Shown here piece after piece: positions 41,178 to 49,284 of a DNA stretch of 64,000 nt (within the stretch, counting starts at the first letter, position 1; every line of letters starts with the position of its first letter). Origin of the DNA: Oscillospiraceae bacterium (GTDB taxonomy: Bacteria > Bacillota > Clostridia > Oscillospirales > Ruminococcaceae); contig JAAWDH010000042.1 of assembly GCA_022793675.1 (NCBI GenBank), forward strand, positions 1 through 64,000, in the 5' to 3' direction. The translations under genes and the position numbers were made by a program. A model generated the notes under the pieces. The model did not search any database. It had not been told where the DNA came from and saw nothing but the letters and a program-made list of their open reading frames with translations.

Positions 41178-42152
41178 TTGAGTGAAAAAATCCTGACTTT
41201 CAGCGATGCCGGGCAGCTAGCCGCCCTGTGCGGCAGCTTTGACAAAAACCTTCAGGCCTTGAAAAAGGCGTACCCGGTAGAGTTGGTGGTGCGGGACTGC
41301 GACCTGAAAATTATTGGCGACGAAGATCCCGCCGCCCAGTGCCAGCGTACCATAGAAAGCCTTCTGGCTTTAATCAGTTCCGGCAAAGAGATCGATGAGC
41401 TGGATGTCCGCTATGCCGTATCAATGACCGGCGAGGGGGCGGAGGCGCAGATGCAGCAGCTGAATGACGGCTGTATCTGTATCACCCAGAAGGGCAAGCC
41501 TGTGCACCCCAAGACAGTAGGGCAGAAAAAGTATATCAAGACTATCGAGGAAAATACCATCACCCTAGGGGTGGGCCCGGCCGGTACGGGTAAGACCTAC
41601 CTGGCGGTGGCGATGGCCGTCAAAGCCTTCCGCGCTGGGGTGGCGCAGCGGATTATCCTGACCCGCCCAGCCGTGGAGGCCGGGGAGAAGCTGGGTTTTT
41701 TGCCCGGCGACCTGCAAAATAAGGTCGACCCTTACCTGCGGCCTTTGTACGACGCCCTTTTTGATTTTTTGGGGGCGGAGAGCTTCCAAAAGCTCCAGGA
41801 AAGGGGCAGCATCGAAGTGGCCCCGCTGGCCTATATGCGCGGGCGAACGCTGGACGAGTCTTTCATTATCCTGGACGAGGCCCAGAATACGACTAGGGAA
41901 CAGATGAAGATGTTCCTCACCCGCTTGGGCTTTGGTTCTAAGATCATCATCACCGGCGATATCACCCAGATTGACCTGCCTACGGATAAGAAATCCGGCC
42001 TCGTTGAGGCAATGCGGGTGCTTAAAGGGGTAGAGGACATTGGCATCCTGCGTTTTTCCGAAAAGGACGTTGTCCGTCACAAGCTTGTACAGGATATTAT
42101 CAAAGCCTACGACCGATATTATGAGGAGGGTAAAATCAAACGCCATGAATAA
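41178..42152 (+). CDS. phoH: PhoH family ATPase (YqfE/PhoL type)
   Basis: 324 residues. Start is TTG at 41178 (LSEKILTFSDAGQLAALCGS) with AGGGGAGG 10 bp upstream; no ATG fits. P-loop LGVGPAGTGKTYLAVAMAVK, then ILTRPAVEAGEKLGFLPGDL, AYMRGRTLDESFIILDEAQN and IITGDITQIDLP, all PhoH hallmarks. An N-terminal KH/PIN-adjacent region precedes the ATPase. In bacteria it is linked to RNA processing with YbeY, the next gene, which overlaps it by 8 bp. Confidence 0.95.
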   Translation: MSEKILTFSDAGQLAALCGSFDKNLQALKKAYPVELVVRDCDLKIIGDEDPAAQCQRTIESLLALISSGKEIDELDVRYAVSMTGEGAEAQMQQLNDGCICITQKGKPVHPKTVGQKKYIKTIEENTITLGVGPAGTGKTYLAVAMAVKAFRAGVAQRIILTRPAVEAGEKLGFLPGDLQNKVDPYLRPLYDALFDFLGAESFQKLQERGSIEVAPLAYMRGRTLDESFIILDEAQNTTREQMKMFLTRLGFGSKIIITGDITQIDLPTDKKSGLVEAMRVLKGVEDIGILRFSEKDVVRHKLVQDIIKAYDRYYEEGKIKRHE

Positions 42153-42642
42153 GGTGAAAGTAGTTATTGTAAACCGTCAGAACGACGTGAAAATCCCCAC
42201 CGGCATCCGGCTGTTGGTCCGGCGCTGCTGCAACGCTTCGTTGCGCCTGGAAGGGTTTACGGAAGACGCCGAGATCGACGTTTCTTTTGTCAGCAACGAA
42301 GAAATCCAGGCCCTGAATGCCAAATACCGCGGTAAGGACGCTGTAACTGATGTGCTGTCTTTCCCGCTTGGCGAGAACGGACGCTACGACAAAAACGAAA
42401 CCACCGGCGCGCTGCTGCTGGGGGATATCGTCATCTCCATGCCGAAGGCAGTGGAGCAGGCCGAGTTCTATGGCCATTCCTTGCAGCGTGAGGTCGGCTT
42501 TTTGACCACCCATGCGATGTTCCACCTGCTGGGGTACGACCATGAGGCAGGCGGTGTCGAGGCTGTCAAGATGCGGGAAAAGGAAGAGACGGTGCTGGGG
42601 ATGTTGGGGATCCCAAAAGGCGCCAGCTATGTCATGGAATAA
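42145..42642 (+). CDS. ybeY: rRNA maturation endoribonuclease YbeY
   Basis: 165 residues, zinc-dependent RNase for 16S 3'-end maturation and ribosome quality control. VSFVSNEEIQALNAKYRGKD, AVTDVLSFPLGEN and the zinc motif THAMFHLLGYDHEAGGVEAV (H-x3-H-x5-H) are present. Start ATG overlaps the phoH stop; dgkA overlaps its end, so the three genes are translationally coupled. Confidence 0.96.
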   Translation: MNKVKVVIVNRQNDVKIPTGIRLLVRRCCNASLRLEGFTEDAEIDVSFVSNEEIQALNAKYRGKDAVTDVLSFPLGENGRYDKNETTGALLLGDIVISMPKAVEQAEFYGHSLQREVGFLTTHAMFHLLGYDHEAGGVEAVKMREKEETVLGMLGIPKGASYVME

Positions 42643-43102
42643 CCCTTTCCCCGCCTTTATCAGAAGTTTCGGCTATGCTTTGCAGGGGCTGGGGCACTGT
42701 ATCCGCCGGGAACGGAATATGAGGGTTCATTTGAGCGCGGCGGCGCTGGTGCTGGCTTTTTCGGCTTGCTATGGGCTGGAACGGGCGCAGTATGGGCTGC
42801 TGGTGCTGGCGATTGGGCTGGTAATGGTGGCGGAAGCGTTTAACACGGCCATTGAGCGGGCTGTGGATCTTGCGGCGAAGGAACGGCGCCTGCTTGCAGG
42901 GCAGGCCAAGGACTGCGCGGCGGCAGGCGTGCTGCTGGCGGCTGTCACAGCGGTTTTTGTAGGATGGGCGCTGTTTGGGGACTGGCCGCGGCTTTTGGCG
43001 GCGATAGGGGGGATTGCCCGGTCGCCGCTGAAGCTGGCTGGTTTCGGCATATTGGCCTTGGCAGGCGGGTACTTTTCATTTTTTTGGAGGGCTTCGCGTT
43101 AG
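42629..43102 (+). CDS. dgkA: diacylglycerol/undecaprenol kinase family protein
   Basis: 157 residues, DgkA-type with a membrane core of three helices and a longer C-terminal extension. ALQGLGHCIRRERNMRVHLS leads to helix 1; the catalytic site EAFNTAIERAVDLAAKERRL is complete. The extension LKLAGFGILALAGGYFSFFW adds a hydrophobic helix. In Gram-positives this enzyme phosphorylates undecaprenol for lipid carrier recycling. Overlaps ybeY by 14 bp. Confidence 0.93.
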   Translation: MSWNNPFPAFIRSFGYALQGLGHCIRRERNMRVHLSAAALVLAFSACYGLERAQYGLLVLAIGLVMVAEAFNTAIERAVDLAAKERRLLAGQAKDCAAAGVLLAAVTAVFVGWALFGDWPRLLAAIGGIARSPLKLAGFGILALAGGYFSFFWRASR

Positions 43103-43221
43103 CGCTGCCAAAGGCCTGAAGCAAGGGTTCGCGCTGTGGGGTTGTACTGCTGTGAATTTGAAAGAAACTGTACAAAATAGGAGTCGGCGGCTTCGTGTCG
43201 CTGTACCATGAAGGAGTTTTC

Positions 43222-44118
43222 ATGACCAAATCCGCATTTGTTGCGATTGTCGGCAAGCCAAATGTCGGCAAGTCTTCGCTGTTGAACGCGCTGCTTGGGG
43301 AAAAGATTGCCATTGTTTCCTCAAAGCCCCAGACTACCCGCACCCGTATCATGGGGGTGCTGACCGAAGGGGAGATGCAGCTTTGCTTCCTTGATACGCC
43401 GGGCTTCCATAAACCCCGCACCAAACTTTCCGGCCATATGAATACGGTCGTCACCAAAAGTATTGGTGACGTTGATCTGGCGTTGTTCCTTGTGGAGCCG
43501 ATGGGGGCGTTAAACGAAGAGGAGCGCCAGCTGATTGAAGAGTTCAAGGCCCGCCAGCTGCCGGTTATCCTGATTGTCAATAAAACCGATCTGGTGGATA
43601 AGGAACGGCTGGCCCGCCGGCTTGCCGAGCTCGCTCCGCTGTACAGTTTCCTTGCGGTCGTCCCGGTGAGCGTGACGGCTGGCGACGGGTTAGACGCCGT
43701 GATGGCGGAGCTGCGCGCCCATACGCCCGAAGGGCCCCACTATTTCCCCGACGATACGCTGACCGATCAGCCGGAACGGGTTATCGCGGCTGAGGTCATC
43801 CGCGAAAAGATCCTGCGCAATATGCGCGATGAAATTCCCCACGGCACAGCTGTCGCGGTGGAAAAAATGCGTGAACGCAAGGATAATCCCAACCTTTTGG
43901 ATATTGAGGCGGTCATTTATTGCGAGCGGGACAGCCATAAGGGTATGCTAATCGGCAAAGGCGGCCTGATGCTTAAAAAAATCTCCACCGAGGCCCGTTT
44001 GGAACTGGAAACCTTCCTTGATACCCGTATTAGTTTGCACTGCTGGGTCAAGGTGCGAGACGATTGGCGCAACAGCGAAAAGGCGATCCGTTCAGTGGGG
44101 CTTTCCTACGAGGACTAG
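43222..44118 (+). CDS. era: GTPase Era
   Basis: 298 residues. G1 VAIVGKPNVGKSSLLNALLG, Era-specific IVSSKPQTTRTRIMGVLTEG, G3 FLDTPGFHKPRTKLSGHM, G4 VNKTDLVDKE and a C-terminal KH domain (EAVIYCERDSHKGMLIGKGG, LMLKKISTEARLELETFL). Era binds the 3' end of 16S rRNA in 30S assembly. AAGGAG sits 5 bp before the ATG at 43222. Confidence 0.97.
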   Translation: MTKSAFVAIVGKPNVGKSSLLNALLGEKIAIVSSKPQTTRTRIMGVLTEGEMQLCFLDTPGFHKPRTKLSGHMNTVVTKSIGDVDLALFLVEPMGALNEEERQLIEEFKARQLPVILIVNKTDLVDKERLARRLAELAPLYSFLAVVPVSVTAGDGLDAVMAELRAHTPEGPHYFPDDTLTDQPERVIAAEVIREKILRNMRDEIPHGTAVAVEKMRERKDNPNLLDIEAVIYCERDSHKGMLIGKGGLMLKKISTEARLELETFLDTRISLHCWVKVRDDWRNSEKAIRSVGLSYED

Positions 44119-44200
44119 CTTCGCATATTTTCCCATCTCCTGCAGAAACTAGTTTTGCCGGGGCTTCCCGGCTGCTAGTCTGAAAACAGGAGGATGAGCC

Positions 44201-44515
44201 ATGTATCCATTACCAGAGCGCGAACCTTTCGCGCCGGAAATCCCGATGCCCGGCAGCGTAGAGCTGCCGCCGCTGCCTGCGCCCGGTACGCCGCCCCTTC
44301 CAGGGTTTAACCCCGAGGGTTTCCCTGTCGATAAGACCGAGTTCGGCTACAGCCGGTTCGAGCGCACCGGCAGCGTTTCCGACTACCTGTTATATAAAAA
44401 CCAGTCCGCCGAGCCGGAAGGGGGCGCGTCCTTTGATCCTCAAAATCCAGGGCATCGTCCTGGGACAGACGCCGCTTGGTGCCCAGGACAAAGGGTTGAC
44501 CCTGCTTACTTCTGA
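44201..44515 (+). CDS. YqzL-like protein with proline-rich N-terminus
   Basis: 104 residues. The first 50 residues are rich in Pro, Glu and Gly (EREPFAPEIPMPGSVELPPL, PAPGTPPLPGFNPEGFP). The following EFGYSRFERTGSVSDYLLYK matches the short YqzL motif (W/F…FE-TGSI-aYLlYk) seen in the tiny Bacillus yqzL gene that also lies between era and recO. The last third overlaps the start of recO in another frame, so the true end of the functional part is unclear. An AGGAGG site precedes the ATG. YqzL function is unknown. Confidence 0.75.
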   Translation: MYPLPEREPFAPEIPMPGSVELPPLPAPGTPPLPGFNPEGFPVDKTEFGYSRFERTGSVSDYLLYKNQSAEPEGGASFDPQNPGHRPGTDAAWCPGQRVDPAYF

Positions 44516-45191
44516 AATGGGGCTTTTGGAAGCCTACGCCAAGAATACCCGCCGGAAAAAATCGCAGGCGGCTTCTGCGGTGGAGGTCTTGTCTTACAGC
44601 GAGTTTTGCCTTTTTCAGGGCAAGACCCGCTACATAGTCGATTCGGCTGACCTGATCGCCAATTTTTCTGGGCTGCGGGGCGACCTTGGGAAACTTTCCC
44701 TCGCCGCTTATTTCGCAGAGCTGACCCGTTATGTGCTGCCGTCGGAGGACAACGGCGGCGAGTGCCTGCGCCTGCTGCTCAACACGCTGCATTTGCTGGA
44801 AAAAGGCAAGCGCAGCTGCGATTTCCTGAAAGCTGTTTACGAGCTGCGCCTTTTATCCTTATGCGGTTTTGCGCCGGATGTCGGCGGCTGCTGCGCCTGC
44901 GGCGAGACGGAGGCGGATTTCTTTTTCCTGCCCGGCGAAGGGCAGGTCTGCTGCAAAAGCTGCATCGGCGGCATTTCTGCCGACATTTATCGGATGCAAA
45001 TGCCCGTTGGCGTGCGTATGGCGTTTGCCCATGTTGCCCAGTCCCCCGAGCGCAGCATTTATTCGTTCAAACTTTCTCCAGAAGGCGAAAAAGCCTTCCG
45101 TGCGCTCTCAGAAGCGTTTATGATTTTCCATACCGGCGCACAGTTTAAGTCGCTGGAGTTCTATAAAAGCATGGAGGGGCTTTCTTCATAA
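44433..45191 (+). CDS. recO: DNA repair protein RecO
   Basis: 252 residues. The OB-fold N-terminus starts at a TTG (LILKIQGIVLGQTPLGAQDK), with GAAGGGGG upstream. It continues KGLTLLTSEMGLLEAYAKNT and DLIANFSGLRGDLGKLSLAA. The zinc-binding cysteine cluster is CGFAPDVGGCCACGETEADF, with two more cysteines in GQVCCKSC. RecO loads RecA with RecR. It overlaps the yqzL-like gene by about 80 bp. Confidence 0.93.
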   Translation: MILKIQGIVLGQTPLGAQDKGLTLLTSEMGLLEAYAKNTRRKKSQAASAVEVLSYSEFCLFQGKTRYIVDSADLIANFSGLRGDLGKLSLAAYFAELTRYVLPSEDNGGECLRLLLNTLHLLEKGKRSCDFLKAVYELRLLSLCGFAPDVGGCCACGETEADFFFLPGEGQVCCKSCIGGISADIYRMQMPVGVRMAFAHVAQSPERSIYSFKLSPEGEKAFRALSEAFMIFHTGAQFKSLEFYKSMEGLSS

Positions 45192-45236
45192 GGGGCATTT
45201 CTCTGTGCTGCTTGATTTTGCAGAAAGGGTTCCATC

Positions 45237-47639
45237 ATGATAAATCCAAAATATGCCAAAACATTAGAGCTGGACAAAATCCTGCGGATGCTGGCGGAGC
45301 TTTGCCATTACGATACCGCCAAGGAAAAAGCCCTCGCGATTGTCCCGCTGACTGATGTGGACGACGTCTGCAGGGAACTTGGCCGCACCGACGACCTGTT
45401 CCAGCTGACCGTCCGCTTCGGCACCCCTTCCTTTATTGGTTTTCACAATCCCTGCGGCAGGCTGAAAATCGCCAGCCAGGGCGGCAGCCTCTCCCCTGGG
45501 GATTTGCTGAACATTGCCGCTGTGCTGCGGCAGTCCCGCCTTTTGTCCCAATGGAGCAGCCAATTTTTGGGCGAAGAAAACGCTGTTTCGGAGCAGTTTG
45601 ACCGCCTTTACCAGAATAACGCCCTTGAGCGTGAAATTTCTTCCGCGATCGTCAGCGAGGATATGATTGACGACAACGCTTCAGCGGAGCTGGCGGCTAT
45701 TCGCCGCAAGATCCGTCAGACCGAGCTGAAAGCCCGCGAGCGGATGGAAAAGATGATCCGCTCGGCCAGCTATCAGAAATATTTGCAGGATAGTATTATT
45801 ACTATGCGCGACGGGCGTTTTGTCGTCCCTGTCAAAGCGGAATATAAATCCGAAATTCCCGGCTTGGTTCACGACACTTCCGGCAGCGGTTCCACCTATT
45901 TTGTCGAACCGATTGCCGTTGTTGAGGCCAATAACGAAATCCGGGTGCTGCAATCCCGGGAGCAGGAGGAAATCGAACGCATCCTAGCTGAACTTTCCGC
46001 CCACTGCGGCGATTGCTGCGATGATATTTGCTGGGCTTTTGAAACGATTATCGATCTTAACGTCCTTTTTGCTAAAACTACCCTAGCGGCCCGGATGCGG
46101 GGGATGCGCCCACGGGTGTCCGACGATGGGAAAATCGACCTGAAAAAAGCCCGCCATCCGTTGATTGACCCTAAAAAGGCTGTCCCTATTGATGTCCGGC
46201 TGGGGGACGAATTTTCTTCACTGGTTATCACCGGCCCTAATACTGGCGGTAAGACCGTCACTTTAAAAACCGTCGGCTTGCTGACGCTGATGACGATGTG
46301 CGGGATGCTGATTCCTGTAGGGAGCGAGTCGGTTATTTCTACCTTTGAGGACGTGCTGGTGGATATCGGCGATGAACAGAGCATTGAGCAGTCCCTTTCC
46401 ACCTTCTCGGCCCATATGGTCAACATCATCTCAATCCTTGACCGTGCCGATTACCGTTCCCTTTGCCTGATCGACGAGTTGGGGTCGGGGACTGACCCTG
46501 TCGAGGGCGCGGCGCTGGCTATCTCCATTTTGGAAAGGCTCCAGAAAAAGGGCTGCCGTGTCGCGGCGACTACCCATTACGCCGAGCTGAAAATGTACGC
46601 GCTGCAGACTCCCGGCGTCGAAAACGCCTGCTGTGAGTTTGACGTAGAGAGCCTGCGCCCGACTTATCGGCTGTTAGTCGGCGTGCCGGGGCGTTCCAAC
46701 GCTTTTGCTATCTCTCAGAAGCTGGGTATGGAGGAAACCGTCATTGAGCGCGCCAAGTCGTTGGTGCAGAGCGAAAACAAGCGCTTTGAGGATGTTATCG
46801 ACGCTCTGGAAAGCAGCCGCCGCCAGTACGAGGAGATGCAGGCGGCGCTGGCTGAGGAAAAGCGCGAGCTGGAGAAACGCCAGGAGGAGATCCGCGCCTA
46901 TCAGCAGGAACTTGCCGCCCAGCGTGAAAAGGCTGCCGAGCAGGCTAAAATGGAGGCGATGCAGGTTGTCGCCGACGTCCGCCGGGAGGCGGAAGGGGTC
47001 ATGGCCCAACTTGACGAAGCGCGCAAGCTCCAAGATTCTGAGGAATTTGCCAAGCGGTTAAGTGCTGTCCGCTCGCAGCTTAAAAGCGGCCTTGGCCGGA
47101 TGCATGACGCTGCTAACCCTGTTATTGCCCAGTCCAGCAGCAGCTATAAGCTGCCGCGTCCCCTGAAACCTGGCGATGATGTGCTGATTGTTGATATTGA
47201 CAAGGAGGGTACTGTTATCAAAGAGCCCGACAAGTCGGGTATGGTACAGGTGCAGACTGGCATTATGAAATCGCGGGTGCGGATTGAGAACCTGCGGCTC
47301 TTAGATCGGCCTAAGGTGCAAGCAGGCGGCAAGCCGGTCGGCAAAATTCGTACAGCCGACGTTGCCCGGGGGCTAAAGCCCGCTGGCGGACGCGGCGGGC
47401 TTCCTGAAATTGACCTGAGGGGTATGAATGCCGAGGAAGCGCTGATTGAAGTCGACAGCTTTATCGATAACGCCGTCCTTAATGGGATCCATCAGGTGAC
47501 GCTGATCCACGGCAAGGGCACTGGCGTGCTGCGGGAAGCGGTGCAGCAGCACCTAAAACGCCATAAGAGTGTGCGGACTTACCGCCTGGGTGTGTTTGGC
47601 GAAGGCGAAACTGGCGTGACAATTGCTGAGTTGAAGTAG
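45237..47639 (+). CDS. mutS2: endonuclease MutS2
   Basis: 800 residues. Clamp/lever helices lead to the ATPase: Walker A VITGPNTGGKTVTLKTVGLL, DIGDEQSIEQSLSTFSAHMV, LIDELGSGTDPVEGAALAIS and ATTHYAELKMYALQTPGVEN. A long coiled coil follows (EEKRELEKRQEEIRAYQQEL). The C-terminal Smr nuclease domain has LPEIDLRGMNAEEALIEVDS and VTLIHGKGTGVLREAVQQHL. MutS2 suppresses homologous recombination and in Bacillus splits collided ribosomes. ATG at 45237 after GAAAGGG. Confidence 0.97.
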   Translation: MINPKYAKTLELDKILRMLAELCHYDTAKEKALAIVPLTDVDDVCRELGRTDDLFQLTVRFGTPSFIGFHNPCGRLKIASQGGSLSPGDLLNIAAVLRQSRLLSQWSSQFLGEENAVSEQFDRLYQNNALEREISSAIVSEDMIDDNASAELAAIRRKIRQTELKARERMEKMIRSASYQKYLQDSIITMRDGRFVVPVKAEYKSEIPGLVHDTSGSGSTYFVEPIAVVEANNEIRVLQSREQEEIERILAELSAHCGDCCDDICWAFETIIDLNVLFAKTTLAARMRGMRPRVSDDGKIDLKKARHPLIDPKKAVPIDVRLGDEFSSLVITGPNTGGKTVTLKTVGLLTLMTMCGMLIPVGSESVISTFEDVLVDIGDEQSIEQSLSTFSAHMVNIISILDRADYRSLCLIDELGSGTDPVEGAALAISILERLQKKGCRVAATTHYAELKMYALQTPGVENACCEFDVESLRPTYRLLVGVPGRSNAFAISQKLGMEETVIERAKSLVQSENKRFEDVIDALESSRRQYEEMQAALAEEKRELEKRQEEIRAYQQELAAQREKAAEQAKMEAMQVVADVRREAEGVMAQLDEARKLQDSEEFAKRLSAVRSQLKSGLGRMHDAANPVIAQSSSSYKLPRPLKPGDDVLIVDIDKEGTVIKEPDKSGMVQVQTGIMKSRVRIENLRLLDRPKVQAGGKPVGKIRTADVARGLKPAGGRGGLPEIDLRGMNAEEALIEVDSFIDNAVLNGIHQVTLIHGKGTGVLREAVQQHLKRHKSVRTYRLGVFGEGETGVTIAELK

Positions 47640-47653
47640 GGAGTACGAGGAGT

Positions 47654-47739
47654 ATGACGCTTTCTGAAGAAAGCTTAGCAAAGACTTTTATTCGCTAGGG
47701 TACGCATCAGCATACGTTTAGCCGCCTACTGCGTCGGAC
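47654..47739 (-). repeat. dispersed intergenic repeat, copy E
   Basis: Reverse orientation: GACGCTTTCTGAAGAAAGC, TTAGCAAAGACTTTTATTCG, CTAGGGTACGCATC and CTACTGCGTCGGA. Nearly identical in its first 45 bases to the left arm of copy D. It begins 14 bp after the mutS2 stop. Confidence 0.85.
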
Positions 47740-47759
47740 AGCAGGCGGTTTTAGCTTAT
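47721..47759 (+). terminator. terminator after mutS2
   Basis: CCGCCTACTG and CAGCAGGCGG form a stem around GCGTCGGA-type loop, followed by TTTTAGCTT. Confidence 0.65.
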
Positions 47760-47943
47760 CGAAAAAATTCATGTTTTCCTAGGATTGCCAAGGAAAAAGT
47801 TTTACTCGATTTTTTTCAAAAAATCGCGGGTCCAGGGCAGAGCCCTTGGTCGCCCTCCGCAGAGGGCGAAATTTTCCTCCCCAAAAAGGGCAGGAGAGCT
47901 TGAGGGCTCTCCCGATTTTTCGATAGACTAAAACCGCCTGCTG
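47739..47943. repeat. inverted-repeat-bounded intergenic element
   Basis: CAGCAGGCGGTTTTAG plus CTTATCGAAAAA (47739-47766) is repeated inverted at 47916-47943 (TTTTTCGATAGACTAAAACC and GCCTGCTG). The inside holds the short repeat at 47769-47805 (CATGTTTTCCTAGGATTGCC), a GATTTTTTT/AAAAAATC stem, and GC-rich stems (CAGGGCAGAGCCCTTGG, GCCCTCCGCAGAGGGC, GAGAGCTTGAGGGCTCTC). No gene fits; the ends double as terminators for mutS2 and the solute-binding gene. Confidence 0.65.
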
Positions 47944-47966
47944 CGTCGGACAACGGGCGGTTTGTT
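47929..47966 (-). terminator. terminator of the solute-binding gene
   Basis: Minus strand: AAACCGCCCG…GCAGGCGGTTTTAGT stem just after the stop of the gene ending at 47971. Confidence 0.65.
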
Positions 47967-47970
47967 TCTT

Positions 47971-49281
47971 TTATTGGTTATTTTTGAGGGCTTCGTCCTG
48001 GAGGGCGTCAAAGGCTGCCATGCATTCGTCGACGCTCGCGCCTTCCAGCAGCTGCCGTACAATCAGGCAGATGTTGCCCCATTGCTCGACTTTCATGCTT
48101 GCATTGGAGCCTAGAACGTAAACGCCTTCTTCAATGCGGTCATTGAGCGGTTTCAGGGACGGGACGCAGTCCACGGCTACATTTTTTGAGGGGGAGATGA
48201 CGCGGTTGGTTTCGGAATAGACCTGAAGCGCTTCATCGGAAGTTACAATGTTTAAAACCTCCATTGCCGCTTCTTTATGCTCTGCTTCAACGCCGACGGC
48301 AAATCCTGTCACCGACATGACTGGCATCTGGCCGCGGCTACTGGGGAAGCCGATGACCTGCATCTCAAAGTCGGTTTTCCCATAAGCGGTTTCGGTATTT
48401 GCCGCTCCCCAGTAGGCCATGACGATAGGGGTTTTTTGGGCGAGGAAATCCGGCCCTTCCGCCTCAATAGCTTCGCTGACGAGGGCCTTTTCAGCGTCGA
48501 TATAGCCGCGGTCGATCAGCGTCTGCAGGAATTCGAAACCTGGGCGCATATAGTCGCTGTAACGGGTCTCCCCGCTGTTGAGGGCGGCAATTTCCGCTTC
48601 GGTGTTGCCGCCGTTATAGAGGTCGGCGTATACCTGGGCCAAAACAAAGGCCTCCAGCCACCAGCGGTTGGCACCAATGGGCGTTTCAGTCCCATTTTCT
48701 TTGAATACGCGGCAGCATTCCAAAAATTCCTCCGGCGTTTCCGGTAAGGCAAGGTGGTAACGGTCAAACATATTCTTGTTGATAAACAGCCCGTAGGCGA
48801 CGACTTCCTGTGGGATAGCTACTAGTTTGCCGTCCACAGTATTGGCGGTGCGGATAATCTCCCGCAGGTTTTTAGCGCTGTCCAGGCCTGATAGATCGGC
48901 AAGTTTTCCCTCCACCCCCAAAGTCAGGATGGTGTCTGAGTTAAGCAGGTAAAGGTCATCCATATTGTTTCGCACCCGGTCAAGGGTCACTTGGTCATAG
49001 GTCTTATCTTGGTAATCTGCGGCCGTGTAAGTCCTGTACGCCACAGTCACATCTAAGGCTTTCTCTGCCATTGCTATCGTCAGGTCTGATGCAGTCCTGG
49101 CGACATTTTCGGCATCGGGGTCGGTTTTTTCCATTGGGCTGAATAAGTTAACGACTTGTTTTTCCGCCTCCGTCTGTGAAATCAGGTTTTGGTGGCTTCC
49201 TCTGCCCTGACAGGAGGCCAGGCAAAGCGCCGCTAGAGCCGCCATGGAAATGGCGGCCCATTTTTTTACCCTTTTTCCCAT
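47971..49281 (-). CDS. extracellular solute-binding lipoprotein (ABC type 1), paired with a hybrid kinase
   Basis: 436 residues. Signal peptide with lipobox: MGKRVKKWAAISMAALAALC LASC, cysteine about residue 24, so membrane-anchored outside. The rest has the family-1 sugar-binding protein fold: VAIPQEVVAYGLFINKNMFD, LPETPEEFLECCRVFKENG, KTPIVMAYWGAANTETAYGK and MSVTGFAVGVEAEHKEAAME. No permease or ATPase gene accompanies it. It starts 3 bp after the hybrid histidine kinase stop, so it is most likely a ligand-sensing partner of that kinase rather than a transporter part. Ligand unknown. Confidence 0.85.
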   Translation of the reverse strand: MGKRVKKWAAISMAALAALCLASCQGRGSHQNLISQTEAEKQVVNLFSPMEKTDPDAENVARTASDLTIAMAEKALDVTVAYRTYTAADYQDKTYDQVTLDRVRNNMDDLYLLNSDTILTLGVEGKLADLSGLDSAKNLREIIRTANTVDGKLVAIPQEVVAYGLFINKNMFDRYHLALPETPEEFLECCRVFKENGTETPIGANRWWLEAFVLAQVYADLYNGGNTEAEIAALNSGETRYSDYMRPGFEFLQTLIDRGYIDAEKALVSEAIEAEGPDFLAQKTPIVMAYWGAANTETAYGKTDFEMQVIGFPSSRGQMPVMSVTGFAVGVEAEHKEAAMEVLNIVTSDEALQVYSETNRVISPSKNVAVDCVPSLKPLNDRIEEGVYVLGSNASMKVEQWGNICLIVRQLLEGASVDECMAAFDALQDEALKNNQ

Positions 49282-49284
49282 TTC

